Below, in pieces: positions 53,891-61,823 of a stretch of 64,000 nt of DNA. The stretch lies in the NCBI RefSeq assembly GCF_000768345.1, contig NZ_AVPS01000008.1, positions 124,001 through 188,000 of the forward strand, read 5' to 3'. The stretch's first letter is position 1. Each line of letters starts with the position of its first letter. Source of the stretch: Lysobacter concretionis Ko07 = DSM 16239 (GTDB taxonomy: Bacteria > Pseudomonadota > Gammaproteobacteria > Xanthomonadales > Xanthomonadaceae). Below the pieces are notes generated by a model. It was not told the DNA's origin. It was given only the letters and a program-made list of their open reading frames with translations, and ran no database searches. The position numbers were made by a program, and so were the translations under genes.

Positions 53891-55089
53891 TCAGCCTGGC
53901 CGGTCGCGACATCCTCCATGCCTGGGGGAAATTCGTGTTCACCGGGATCGGGCTGGGCCTGCTGATCGGCGCCACCCTGACCATGGCCGGCGTCTACCGC
54001 GGGATGGTCGATGACGCGCGCGCCCTGCTCGACAACAGCCATGCCGATCTGTGGGTGGTGCAGCAGGACACGCTCGGGCCTTACGCGGAGCCGTCCAGCG
54101 TCGCCGATGACGCCTATCGCCGGATCCTCGCGACTCCCGGGGTCGCGCAGGCGGCCAATGTCACCTACCTGACGATGCAGGTCCGCACCGGGGGCGGTGA
54201 CGTGCGCGCGCTGGTGGTGGGCGTGGTGCCGGACGGACCGGGCCGGCCCGGGCAGCCGCCGCGGCTGGTGGCCGGACGCCACCTGGTGGCGGATCACTAC
54301 GAAGCGGTGGCGGACGTGTCCAGCGGTCTGCGGCTGGGCGAGTCGGTGCAGATCCGCCGCCATCGCTACACCGTGGTGGGCCTGACCCGGCGCATGGTGT
54401 CCTCCAGTGGCGATCCGATGCTGTTCATCCCGCTCAGGGATGCCCAGCAGGCGCAGTTCCAGAAAGACAGCGACGCGATCGTGCAGCAGCGGCGGCGCAC
54501 GCTGGCCAATCCGCTGACCAATCCGCCCGGCACGCCCGGCGTGGCATCGGCGGTGCTGGCGTCGCAACAGGACAACCGTTTCGTGAACGCTGTGCTGGTC
54601 CGGCTCGCGCCGGGTTTCAGTGCGGATCAGGTCGCCGAACCGATCCGGCGCTGGCAGCGGCTGCAGGTCTACACGCGGCCGCAGATGGAGGCGATCCTGG
54701 TCGGCAAGCTGATCGCGACCTCGGCGCGCCAGATCGCGATGTTCATGGTGATCCTGGCGATCGTCAGCGCGGCGATTGTCGCCTTCATCATCTACAGCCT
54801 GACGATGGGCAAGATCCGCGAGATCGCCGTGCTCAAGCTGATCGGAACCGCCAACCGCACCATCGCGATGATGATCCTGCAGCAGGCGCTGGCGCTGGGA
54901 TTGATCGGTTTCGCGGTGGGCAAGGTCGTCGCGACATTCTGGGCGCCACTGTTTCCCAAGCATGTGCTGCTGGAGACCGGTGATGCGGGCCTGGGGCTGG
55001 TGGCAGTGCTGGTGATCTGCGCGCTGGCCAGCATCCTGGCCATCCGCGCGGCGCTGAAGGTCGATCCGGCGGAGGCCATCGATGGCTGA
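53887..55089 (+). CDS. FtsX/DevC-type ABC exporter permease
   Basis: A 400-residue permease: N-terminal helix (about 17-40), extracytoplasmic domain (about 45-270), three C-terminal helices including IREIAVLKLIGTANRTIAMM. The pattern DLWVVQQDTLGPYAE near 57-71 is typical of DevC-like exporter permeases. ATG 53887 overlaps the previous stop, and the gene overlaps the ATPase gene by eight bases. Confidence 0.85.
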   Translation: MISLAGRDILHAWGKFVFTGIGLGLLIGATLTMAGVYRGMVDDARALLDNSHADLWVVQQDTLGPYAEPSSVADDAYRRILATPGVAQAANVTYLTMQVRTGGGDVRALVVGVVPDGPGRPGQPPRLVAGRHLVADHYEAVADVSSGLRLGESVQIRRHRYTVVGLTRRMVSSSGDPMLFIPLRDAQQAQFQKDSDAIVQQRRRTLANPLTNPPGTPGVASAVLASQQDNRFVNAVLVRLAPGFSADQVAEPIRRWQRLQVYTRPQMEAILVGKLIATSARQIAMFMVILAIVSAAIVAFIIYSLTMGKIREIAVLKLIGTANRTIAMMILQQALALGLIGFAVGKVVATFWAPLFPKHVLLETGDAGLGLVAVLVICALASILAIRAALKVDPAEAIDG

Positions 55090-55795
55090 TCCGCGCACGG
55101 GCGGCATCCTGATCGAGCAGTTGCGCAAGCGTTATGGCAGCGGCGATACAGCGGTGGATGCGCTCAAGGGAGTCGACATGCACGTCGCCCCGGGCGAGGT
55201 CGTGGGCCTGGTCGGGCCGTCCGGCTCGGGCAAGAGCACCCTGCTGAAGTGCCTGGGCGCGGTGATCGAGCCCAGCGGCGGGCGCATGAGCCTGGGTGGC
55301 GAGGTCATCTACGACGACGGCTGGAAGACATCCGACCTGCGCGTGCTGCGCCGTGACCGCATCGGCTTCGTGTTCCAGGCGCCGTACCTGATCCCGTTTC
55401 TCGACGTGACCGACAACGTCGCCTTGATGCCGATGCTGGCCGGTCGCAGCAACGACGACGCACGCCGGCGTGCGCGCGAGTTGCTGGACGCGCTCGACGT
55501 GGGTCACCGGGCGCAGGCAATGCCCGCGCAGCTGTCGGGCGGCGAGCAGCAACGCGTGGCGATTGCCCGGGCGCTGGTCAACCGGCCGCCGGTGATCCTG
55601 GCCGATGAACCCACCGCGCCGCTGGACAGCGAGCGGGCGCTGAGCGTGGTCGCCATCCTCAACCAGATGGCGCGGCAGTACGCCACCGCGATCATCATCG
55701 TGACCCACGACGAGAAGATCATTCCCACCTTCAAGCGCATCTACCAGATCCGCGACGGGCGCACCCACGAGCTGACGGGGGAGGAGACGCCTTAA
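55082..55795 (+). CDS. ABC exporter ATPase (DevA/LolD-like)
   Basis: A 237-residue ATPase: Walker A GPSGSGKST (about 45-53), signature QLSGGEQQR, Walker B VILADEPTA and switch His in IIVTHDEK. It powers the membrane-fusion/permease pair. The signature motif and spacing are intact. The exported substrate is unknown. Confidence 0.92.
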   Translation: MADPRTGGILIEQLRKRYGSGDTAVDALKGVDMHVAPGEVVGLVGPSGSGKSTLLKCLGAVIEPSGGRMSLGGEVIYDDGWKTSDLRVLRRDRIGFVFQAPYLIPFLDVTDNVALMPMLAGRSNDDARRRARELLDALDVGHRAQAMPAQLSGGEQQRVAIARALVNRPPVILADEPTAPLDSERALSVVAILNQMARQYATAIIIVTHDEKIIPTFKRIYQIRDGRTHELTGEETP

Positions 55796-55862
55796 GTCCG
55801 GCATAAGCAAGCAAGGGTCTACTGCGGTCCAGGGCATCCCGTCCTGCAACCGGAGCATCCAC

Positions 55863-56141
55863 ATGAAAACCCTTGCCACCCTTTCGCTGCTCGCCGTGGC
55901 GGCGCTGTATTCCACGGCTTCACTTGCCGCACCCCCATGCACCGATGCGCCGCGTGAGCGCTGGATGCCGGAGGCGGCGATGAAGGCGCGCGTCCTCAAG
56001 GACGGCTACACGATCGACAAGTTCAAGGTCTCCGGCCAGTGCTACGAGATCTATGGCAAGGACGCACGCGGCAACAATGTGGAGATCTACTTCGATCCGA
56101 CCGACGGACGCATCGTCAAGCAACGCGGCGACAAGAACTGA
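55863..56141 (+). CDS. Small exported PepSY-domain protein
   Basis: A 92-residue periplasmic protein: signal peptide MKTLATLSLLAVAALYSTASLA, then one PepSY-like domain (MKARVLKDGYTIDKFKVSGQ, YEIYGKDARGNNVEIYFDP). Two Cys (in PPCTDAP and SGQCYEIY) could form a disulfide. PepSY proteins often sit beside cytochrome b561 and two-component genes and may modulate metal or redox signalling. It precedes cytochrome b561 by 23 bases. Confidence 0.85.
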   Translation: MKTLATLSLLAVAALYSTASLAAPPCTDAPRERWMPEAAMKARVLKDGYTIDKFKVSGQCYEIYGKDARGNNVEIYFDPTDGRIVKQRGDKN

Positions 56142-56164
56142 CTGCCACTTTCCGGAGCGATGCC

Positions 56165-56728
56165 ATGAACGCGGACGTCAAGGTGTGGGACCCGCTGGTG
56201 CGGGTGGTTCACTGGTCGCTGGCGGGCTGCTTTTTCGCCGCGTTCCTGGTCGAGGAGGGCGATACCGCGCACCGGTGGCTGGGCTACGCCGCCCTGGCGC
56301 TGGTGGCGGTGCGGCTGGTCTGGGGCGTGGTCGGCAGCGGCCATGCCCGTTTCTCGAGCTGGGTGCCCAGGCCGGGCGATGTGACGGTCTACCTGCGTGA
56401 GCGCATGGCCGGGACATCGCGCCGGCGCCTGGGCCACAACCCGGCCGCGGCGGTCATGATGCTGCTGCTGTTGGCGATGATGGCCGCGGTGGGCGCCACC
56501 GGCTGGATGCAGACCACCGACCTGTTCTTTGGTGCGGAGTGGCTGGAGGAACTCCACGAGCTGCTTGCCTACAGCCTGCTGGCACTGGTGGCGGTGCACG
56601 TGCTGGCGGCGATCGTGGAAAGCATCCACTACCGCGAGAACCTGATCGCCTCGATGTTCACCGGCCGCAAGCGCAAGCTCGATCCGGACGATGGCCGGGA
56701 ACTCGATGGCTGGAGACACGATGGTTGA
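56165..56728 (+). CDS. Cytochrome b561-family diheme membrane protein
   Basis: A 187-residue protein with four membrane helices. Heme-ligand histidines are in VRVVHWSLAG (about 18), TAHRWLGYAAL (about 36), ELHELLAY (about 124) and VAVHVLAA (about 138). This bacterial b561 class passes electrons between quinol and small periplasmic partners. The neighbouring PepSY protein may be one (inference). The end of the protein is Asp/Arg-rich. Confidence 0.85.
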   Translation: MNADVKVWDPLVRVVHWSLAGCFFAAFLVEEGDTAHRWLGYAALALVAVRLVWGVVGSGHARFSSWVPRPGDVTVYLRERMAGTSRRRLGHNPAAAVMMLLLLAMMAAVGATGWMQTTDLFFGAEWLEELHELLAYSLLALVAVHVLAAIVESIHYRENLIASMFTGRKRKLDPDDGRELDGWRHDG

Positions 56729-56764
56729 CGGCACGATGGCTGAAGATCGGGATACCGTACCGGC

Positions 56765-57526
56765 ATGCGCATCCTGATTGCCGAAGACGACCCCGCGCTC
56801 GGCCCGGCACTGGCCGATGGCCTGCGGCACCTGGGCTATGCGGTGGATCTGGTCACCGATGCCCGGCATGCGGCCGCGGCCCTGGAAAGCACGCGGTATT
56901 CGGCGGCGGTGATCGACTGGAACCTGCCACGTGGCAACGGTCCGTCGATCATCGCCGGCTTGCGCCAGCGGGGAGACGACACCCCCGTGCTGCTGCTGAC
57001 CGCACGCGACGAGCTGGCGGACCGGGTCGCGGGGCTGGATAGCGGCGCCGACGATTACGTGGTCAAGCCGGTGCACCTGGACGAGTTGGCGGCGCGGATG
57101 CGCGCGCTGTTGCGGCGGGCCGACGGCCATGTCGACCCCGCGATCGCGGTCGGTCCGCTGGTGCTCAACCCGGCATCGCGCAGCGCGAGGCTGGATACGG
57201 TCCCGCTGGACCTGTCGGCGCGTGAGTACGCCCTGCTGGAGATGCTCGCCAGCCGGCCGGGGCGCGCCTACTCGCGCGCGCAGCTGGAGGAGGCGGTGTA
57301 CGGCTGGGGCGAGGAGGTGGCGAGCAACGTGATCGAGGTGCACGTCCACCACCTGCGCCGCAAGCTGGGCCCGGAGTGGATCCGCACCGTGCGCGGCGTC
57401 GGTTACGCGCTGTATCCGCCAGCCACCCCGAAACCAACCGGCACGGGGCCAGCCGCCACGGGGCCGACTGGGCCGACCGGTATGGGGCCGACCGATATGG
57501 AGTCGACCGGTATGGAGCCGACATGA
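56765..57526 (+). CDS. OmpR-family response regulator with a repeat-encoded tail
   Basis: A 253-residue regulator. The receiver domain (1-118) has acidic pair EDD at 8-10, phospho-acceptor D in AVIDWNLP (about 51), T in LLLTARD and K in YVVKPV; the winged-helix DNA-binding domain is at about 125-220. The last ~30 residues are a Thr/Gly/Pro/Met-rich tail encoded in part by three 15-bp repeats, an unusual addition. It overlaps the kinase gene by ATGA. Confidence 0.9.
   Translation: MRILIAEDDPALGPALADGLRHLGYAVDLVTDARHAAAALESTRYSAAVIDWNLPRGNGPSIIAGLRQRGDDTPVLLLTARDELADRVAGLDSGADDYVVKPVHLDELAARMRALLRRADGHVDPAIAVGPLVLNPASRSARLDTVPLDLSAREYALLEMLASRPGRAYSRAQLEEAVYGWGEEVASNVIEVHVHHLRRKLGPEWIRTVRGVGYALYPPATPKPTGTGPAATGPTGPTGMGPTDMESTGMEPT
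57476..57520 (+). repeat. Three 15-bp tandem repeats at the regulator-kinase junction
   Basis: ACCGGTATGGGGCCG, ACCGATATGGAGTCG and ACCGGTATGGAGCCG follow each other without gaps and encode TGMGP-TDMES-TGMEP. The GGAG of the third unit sits eight bases before the kinase ATG and can serve as its ribosome binding site. Being a multiple of three, copy-number change would not shift frame. Confidence 0.8.
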
Positions 57527-58920
57527 AACGACCCGCGCTGAGCCGGCGATTGATGGTGTGGGTCGGCGTGCCGGTGGTGCTGCTGTGGCTGGTTGCAGCT
57601 GCCTGGGTGGCGATGGAAACCGCGCACGAGGCGGACGAGATGTTCGACCAGCAGTTGATGCGCACCGCCAGCAGCGTGCTGGCGGTGATGCCCGCCAAGT
57701 TGCGCGCGCGCTCATCGCGGGTGCCCGGCCAGGAGCTGCCCCGCTCCGGTCGCGAAGAAGACCACCTCGCGATCACCGTGCACGACCGGTACGGCCACCG
57801 GATCGTGTACAGCACCGAGCTGCCGACGCTGGTGTTCGACCCCGGCCCCGCGCATTTCCATACCGTTGCCCACCAGGGCCGGCGTTGGCGGGTCTACCAG
57901 CGCTGGGACGCGGCGCAGCGCTACTGGATCCAGGTGGCCGCGCCGCTGGACGAACGCGACGAGCTGCTGCAGTCCGTCGCGCGGGCCTTGCTCCTGCCGT
58001 TGCTCGCGATCCTGCTGCTGGTGCCGCTGGCCATCTGGCTGGGACTGTGGATGGGACTGCGGCCGTTGCGCGCGCTGTCGCGGTCGGTCAGTGGACCGTT
58101 GACCCGGACTCCCCGGCTGACCCGCGACGACCTGCCGGCCGAGCTGGTCCCGTTGACCACCGCGCTGGACACCCTGGTGAGCGACCTGCGCGGGACCTTG
58201 GAGCGTGAGCGGCGATTCACGGCCGACGCGGCCCACGAGCTGCGCAATCCACTGGCGGTATTGCGCCTGGAGCTGGACCTGGCCGGCGTGGCTGCCGATA
58301 CCGCAGCCCGGGCCGATCACCTGCAGCGCGCGCGTACCGGCCTGCAACGCATGGAGCGGCTGGTCGCACAACTGCTCACTCTGGCGCGGGTGGAGAACCT
58401 GGAGTCGCTCGGCGATGCGGGCCCCTTGCAACTGGAGTCCGTCGCATCCCAGGTGGTGGGCGAGGCCGGCGAGCGTGCCGTCGCCCGGGGGATTTCCCTG
58501 GGGCTGGACGTCCGCGGCAACTCGTGGGTGCAGGGCAGCGATGGCCTGCTCGCCGTCGCGCTGCAGAACCTGGTCGACAACGCGATCCGTCACGCGCGTG
58601 ACAACGGCGAGATCAGCGTTGGCATTGAACACCGCGACGGATCCGTCGAGCTGGTCGTGGACGATGACGGGCCGGGCTTTCCCGATACTGCACGCCTGGG
58701 CGAGCGGTTCCATCGGCCCGAGGGCAGCATCGGCGTCGGCACCGGGCTGGGGCTGTCGATCGTCGAGGCGATCGTCGCGCTGCACCAGGGCCGGATCGAG
58801 CTGGACCGCTCCCCCGCCGGCGGCGCGCGGGTGCGGTTGTCGCTGCCGGCCCTCAACCGGTCGTCGTCACCTGCGCCCACAACGCGTCCACGCGTTTCTC
58901 CACCGCCGGATCCAGCGTGA
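57523..58920 (+). CDS. Sensor histidine kinase (PmrB/QseC-like layout)
   Basis: A 465-residue kinase: helix (about 10-32), periplasmic domain (about 35-155), second helix (about 160-185), HAMP, HisKA with [17 protein letters not shown] (about 235-250), and HATPase with N box [13 protein letters not shown]1 DDDGPGF and G2 [12 protein letters not shown]. It pairs with the OmpR-type regulator. Its Pro/Ser-rich C-terminus overlaps the convergent ubiD 3' end by 68 bp. Confidence 0.9.
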   Translation: MKRPALSRRLMVWVGVPVVLLWLVAAAWVAMETAHEADEMFDQQLMRTASSVLAVMPAKLRARSSRVPGQELPRSGREEDHLAITVHDRYGHRIVYSTELPTLVFDPGPAHFHTVAHQGRRWRVYQRWDAAQRYWIQVAAPLDERDELLQSVARALLLPLLAILLLVPLAIWLGLWMGLRPLRALSRSVSGPLTRTPRLTRDDLPAELVPLTTALDTLVSDLRGTLERERRFTADAAHELRNPLAVLRLELDLAGVAADTAARADHLQRARTGLQRMERLVAQLLTLARVENLESLGDAGPLQLESVASQVVGEAGERAVARGISLGLDVRGNSWVQGSDGLLAVALQNLVDNAIRHARDNGEISVGIEHRDGSVELVVDDDGPGFPDTARLGERFHRPEGSIGVGTGLGLSIVEAIVALHQGRIELDRSPAGGARVRLSLPALNRSSSPAPTTRPRVSPPPDPA

Positions 58921-60325
58921 TCGTCCGGCTCCAGGTGCGGCTGGTCTCGCCCGGCCACTTGTTGGTCGCGTCGATGCCGAGCTTGGAACCGATGCCGGCG
59001 ACCGGGGTGGCGAAATCGAGGTAGTCGATCGGGGTGTTCTCCACCAGCATCGAATCGCGTGCCGGATCGACCCGTGTGGAGACCGCCCAGATCACCTGCG
59101 ACCAGTCGCGCACGTCGATGTCCTCGTCGGTGATGATCACGAACTTGGTGTAGGTGAACTGCCGCAGGTACGACCACACGCCCATCATGATCCGGCGCGC
59201 GTGGCCGGCGTACTGCTTGCGGATGCTGACCACCGCGATGCGGTACGAGCAGGCCTCCGGTGGCAGGAAAAAGTCGACGATCTCCGGGAACACCTTGCGC
59301 AGGATCGGCACGAAGATGTCGTTCAGCGCCAGCGCCAATACCGAAGGTTCGTCATGCGGCGCGCGGCCCATGTAGCTGCCGTGGTAGATCGCGTCGCGGC
59401 GCAGGTGCAGGCGCTCGATGGTCAGCACCGGGAAGTGGTCCTGCGCGTTGTAGTAGCCGGTGTGGTCGCCGAACGGGCCTTCCAGCGCGGTGTCGCCGGG
59501 GTGGATCACGCCTTCGATCAGCATCTCCGCGCCGGCCGGGGCATCCAGCCCGGTGCGTTCGCTGTGCCAGATGCGGGTGCGCTGGCCGCGCAGCAGGCCG
59601 GCGAATTCGTATTCCGACAAGGTGTCCGGCACCGGCGCGACCGCCGCCAGCGTGGTCGCCGGGTCGGCGCCGATCGCGACCAGTACCGGGAACGGTTTAT
59701 CGGGATGCGCGGCCTTCCAGTCGGCGTAGTCGAGCGCGCCGCCGCGGTGCGGCAGCCAGCGCATGATCACCCGGTTCGGGCCGATCACCTGCATGCGGTA
59801 GATCGCCACGTTCTGGCGCGGCTTGCGGGTGCCGCGGGTGATCACCAGACCGAGCGTGATCAGGCGCGCGGCGTCTTCCGGCCAGCAGCGCTGGATCGGC
59901 AGACGCGACAGGTCGATGTCCGCGCCCTGCAGGGTTTCGTGTTCGAACGCCACCTCGCGCACGCGCTGCGGCGCGACGTGGGCCAGCTGCGCCAGTTCGG
60001 GCCAGCTCGACAGGGCTTGTTTCAGGTTCGATGGCCAGCGCGGTTCCTTGATCGCGGCCAGCAGTTCGCCCAGTTCGCGCAACGAGGCGAGCGGCCGTCC
60101 GGCCAGCGCGGCCTCGATCCGGTCGCGATGACCGAACAGGTTACCGAGCAGGGCGTGCGGGCTGCCGACCGGATTTTCCATCAGCAGCGCCGGTCCGCCT
60201 TCGCGCAGCGCGCGCAGGCACAGCGAGGTGGATTCCAGCTCCGGATCGACCGGCGCCGCCACCCGCTGCAACTGGCCGGAGCGTTCCAGCCGGGACAGGA
60301 AAGAGCGCAGGTCGTGGTCGGCCAT
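58853..60325 (-). CDS. ubiD: UbiD, 4-hydroxy-3-polyprenylbenzoate decarboxylase
   Basis: UbiD (490 aa) decarboxylates the prenylated ubiquinone precursor using prenylated FMN. Family blocks are present: [14 protein letters not shown] at the start, [16 protein letters not shown], the prFMN-binding [20 protein letters not shown] region (near 167-185, part), an E-x2-R-type catalytic stretch and [18 protein letters not shown]. No ubiX is in the window. A candidate FNR-like site lies 62.5 bp upstream. The 3' end overlaps the convergent kinase gene. Confidence 0.94.
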   Translation of the reverse strand: MADHDLRSFLSRLERSGQLQRVAAPVDPELESTSLCLRALREGGPALLMENPVGSPHALLGNLFGHRDRIEAALAGRPLASLRELGELLAAIKEPRWPSNLKQALSSWPELAQLAHVAPQRVREVAFEHETLQGADIDLSRLPIQRCWPEDAARLITLGLVITRGTRKPRQNVAIYRMQVIGPNRVIMRWLPHRGGALDYADWKAAHPDKPFPVLVAIGADPATTLAAVAPVPDTLSEYEFAGLLRGQRTRIWHSERTGLDAPAGAEMLIEGVIHPGDTALEGPFGDHTGYYNAQDHFPVLTIERLHLRRDAIYHGSYMGRAPHDEPSVLALALNDIFVPILRKVFPEIVDFFLPPEACSYRIAVVSIRKQYAGHARRIMMGVWSYLRQFTYTKFVIITDEDIDVRDWSQVIWAVSTRVDPARDSMLVENTPIDYLDFATPVAGIGSKLGIDATNKWPGETSRTWSRTITLDPAVEKRVDALWAQVTTTG

Positions 60326-60380
60326 GGGGGCACCGCAAGTGAAGGTGGCGACAGCCTCGTCGCTGCGTCAGCGTTGCGCC

Positions 60381-60394
60381 CTGATGCGGGTCAA
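60381..60394 (-). promoter_or_regulatory. Candidate FNR-like box of ubiD
   Basis: CTGATGCGGGTCAA has two mismatches to TTGAT-N4-ATCAA. Its centre is 62.5 bp from the ubiD ATG, equal to the ccoN and ubiU spacing. The match alone is weak; the spacing makes it worth recording. Confidence 0.45.
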
Positions 60395-60480
60395 GTGGGT
60401 GTCGGTGTGCTGTGCCGATCACCGCCGGGTGCGTTGTCCGTAAGCGGTTGCGACTCCAGCGCATGCGAGGTTCTGGGCGT

Positions 60481-60586
60481 TCGCGACTCACGTCGCTCCT
60501 ACGACCGGGAAGTCCAGTCGGACATCGCGGCCATCGCTTTCGGGCAAGGGCCCGCAACCGCTTCCATAGGAGCGACGTCAGTCGCG
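60481..60586. repeat. REP doublet upstream of ubiD
   Basis: Inverted arms TCGCGACTCACGTCGCTCCT (60481-60500, continuing ACGA) and ATAGGAGCGACGTCAGTCGC (60566-60585) flank about 60 bp. The head GTAGGAGCGACG is shared with the element at 12250 and resembles that at 6817. Confidence 0.7.
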
Positions 60587-60680
60587 CCCCGTGCATCGTC
60601 GAACCATCGGGCGATCACCTGCGATGTACCCATGTGGCCGCGCGGTGCGGATCGCTGGCTGTGGCAAGCGCGACCCCGCT

Positions 60681-61823
60681 TCAGGCCACCGGGTGCCAGT
60701 CGCCGGTGGTCAGGGTCGCGCGCAATGCGGCTTCCGCGGCGCTCGGGTCCAGCCCGTTGCGGGCCAGCCAGTCGGGGCAGTACAGGGTCTGGTCGTAGCG
60801 CTCGCCGGGGTCGCACAGCAGGCTGACGATGCTGCCGCGCTTGCCGGCGGCGCGCATCCGGGTCGCCAGTAGCAGGCAGGCGACCAGGTTGGTGCCCGAG
60901 GAGCCGCCGTAGCGCCGGCCGATCTGCTCCTCCAGCAGGGTCATCGCGGCGATCGAGGCGCTGTCGGGTACTTCGACCACGTCATCGACGACCTCGAACA
61001 GGAAGCCCGGCTCCACGCGTGGGCGGCCGATGCCCTCGATGACGGTCGGCTCGCTGCCGGTGGCCGTGCGGTCGCGGCTGCGCCAGCCATGCGCGAACGC
61101 GCTGCCGGCCGGTTCGGCCACGCACAGGCGGGTCGGCAGGCCGCGGTAGCGCAGGTAGCGGCCGATCGTCGCCGAGGTGCCGCCGGTGCCGGCGCCGCAG
61201 ACGATCCAGGCCGGCTCGGGGTGCGGCTCCTGCGCCAGCTGGCCGATGATCGATTCGGCGATGTTGTTGTTGCCGCGCCAGTCGGTTGCGCGCTCGGCGA
61301 GGCCGAACTGATCGAGGTGGCAGGCGCCGTTGGCGGCATGCCAGGCGGCGCGTTCGTAGACCTGCGACGGGTCGTCGATCAGATCGCACCGGCCGCCCAG
61401 CGCCTGCACGTCGGCGATCTTGCGCGGGGCGGTGGCGGCTGGCATCACGGCGGTGAACGGCAGGCCGAGCAGTCGCGCGAACCAGGCCTCGGAGATCGCG
61501 GTGCTGCCCGAGGACGCATCCACCACCGGCTGCCCGGGATGCAGGCGACCGTTGCACAGCGCGTACAGGTACAGCGAGCGGGCGAGGCGGTGTTTCAGGC
61601 TGCCGGTCGGGTGCGCGGCCTCGTCCTTGAAGTAGAACTCGATGCCCGGGAAGCCGGGGAATTCCAGCCGCAACAGGTGGGTGTCGGCCGAGCGGGCGGC
61701 TTCCTGCCGCAGCCGCGCCAGTGCCTGGCCGGTCCACGCGCGCAGGGTGGCGGTGTCGCAATGCGGGTGCGCGCCGGCCACGGCATCGCAGACGGGCGGA
61801 GGGTGCGACGAGGGCGCGCTCAC
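60681..61823 (-). CDS. PLP-dependent cysteine synthase-like enzyme
   Basis: A 380-residue fold-type II PLP enzyme. The PLP lysine is in PTGSLKHRLARS (about residue 75), the substrate loop in DASSGSTAISEAW and the phosphate-binding Gly loop in GAGTGGTSATIG. It is closer to the Cds1/PLP-dependent cysteine synthase-like group, which includes cysteine desulfhydrases, than to CysK or CysM (inference). It starts with GTG 61823, overlapping the decarboxylase stop (GTGA), so the pair is co-translated. Confidence 0.82.
   Translation of the reverse strand: MSAPSSHPPPVCDAVAGAHPHCDTATLRAWTGQALARLRQEAARSADTHLLRLEFPGFPGIEFYFKDEAAHPTGSLKHRLARSLYLYALCNGRLHPGQPVVDASSGSTAISEAWFARLLGLPFTAVMPAATAPRKIADVQALGGRCDLIDDPSQVYERAAWHAANGACHLDQFGLAERATDWRGNNNIAESIIGQLAQEPHPEPAWIVCGAGTGGTSATIGRYLRYRGLPTRLCVAEPAGSAFAHGWRSRDRTATGSEPTVIEGIGRPRVEPGFLFEVVDDVVEVPDSASIAAMTLLEEQIGRRYGGSSGTNLVACLLLATRMRAAGKRGSIVSLLCDPGERYDQTLYCPDWLARNGLDPSAAEAALRATLTTGDWHPVA

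Larger units (their letters stand above)
60326..60680. other. Intergenic region before ubiD
   Basis: About 355 bp between the cysteine-synthase-like gene's 3' end and the ubiD start. It holds the FNR-like candidate at 60381 and a REP doublet at 60481-60586. No credible gene is visible. Confidence 0.5.
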
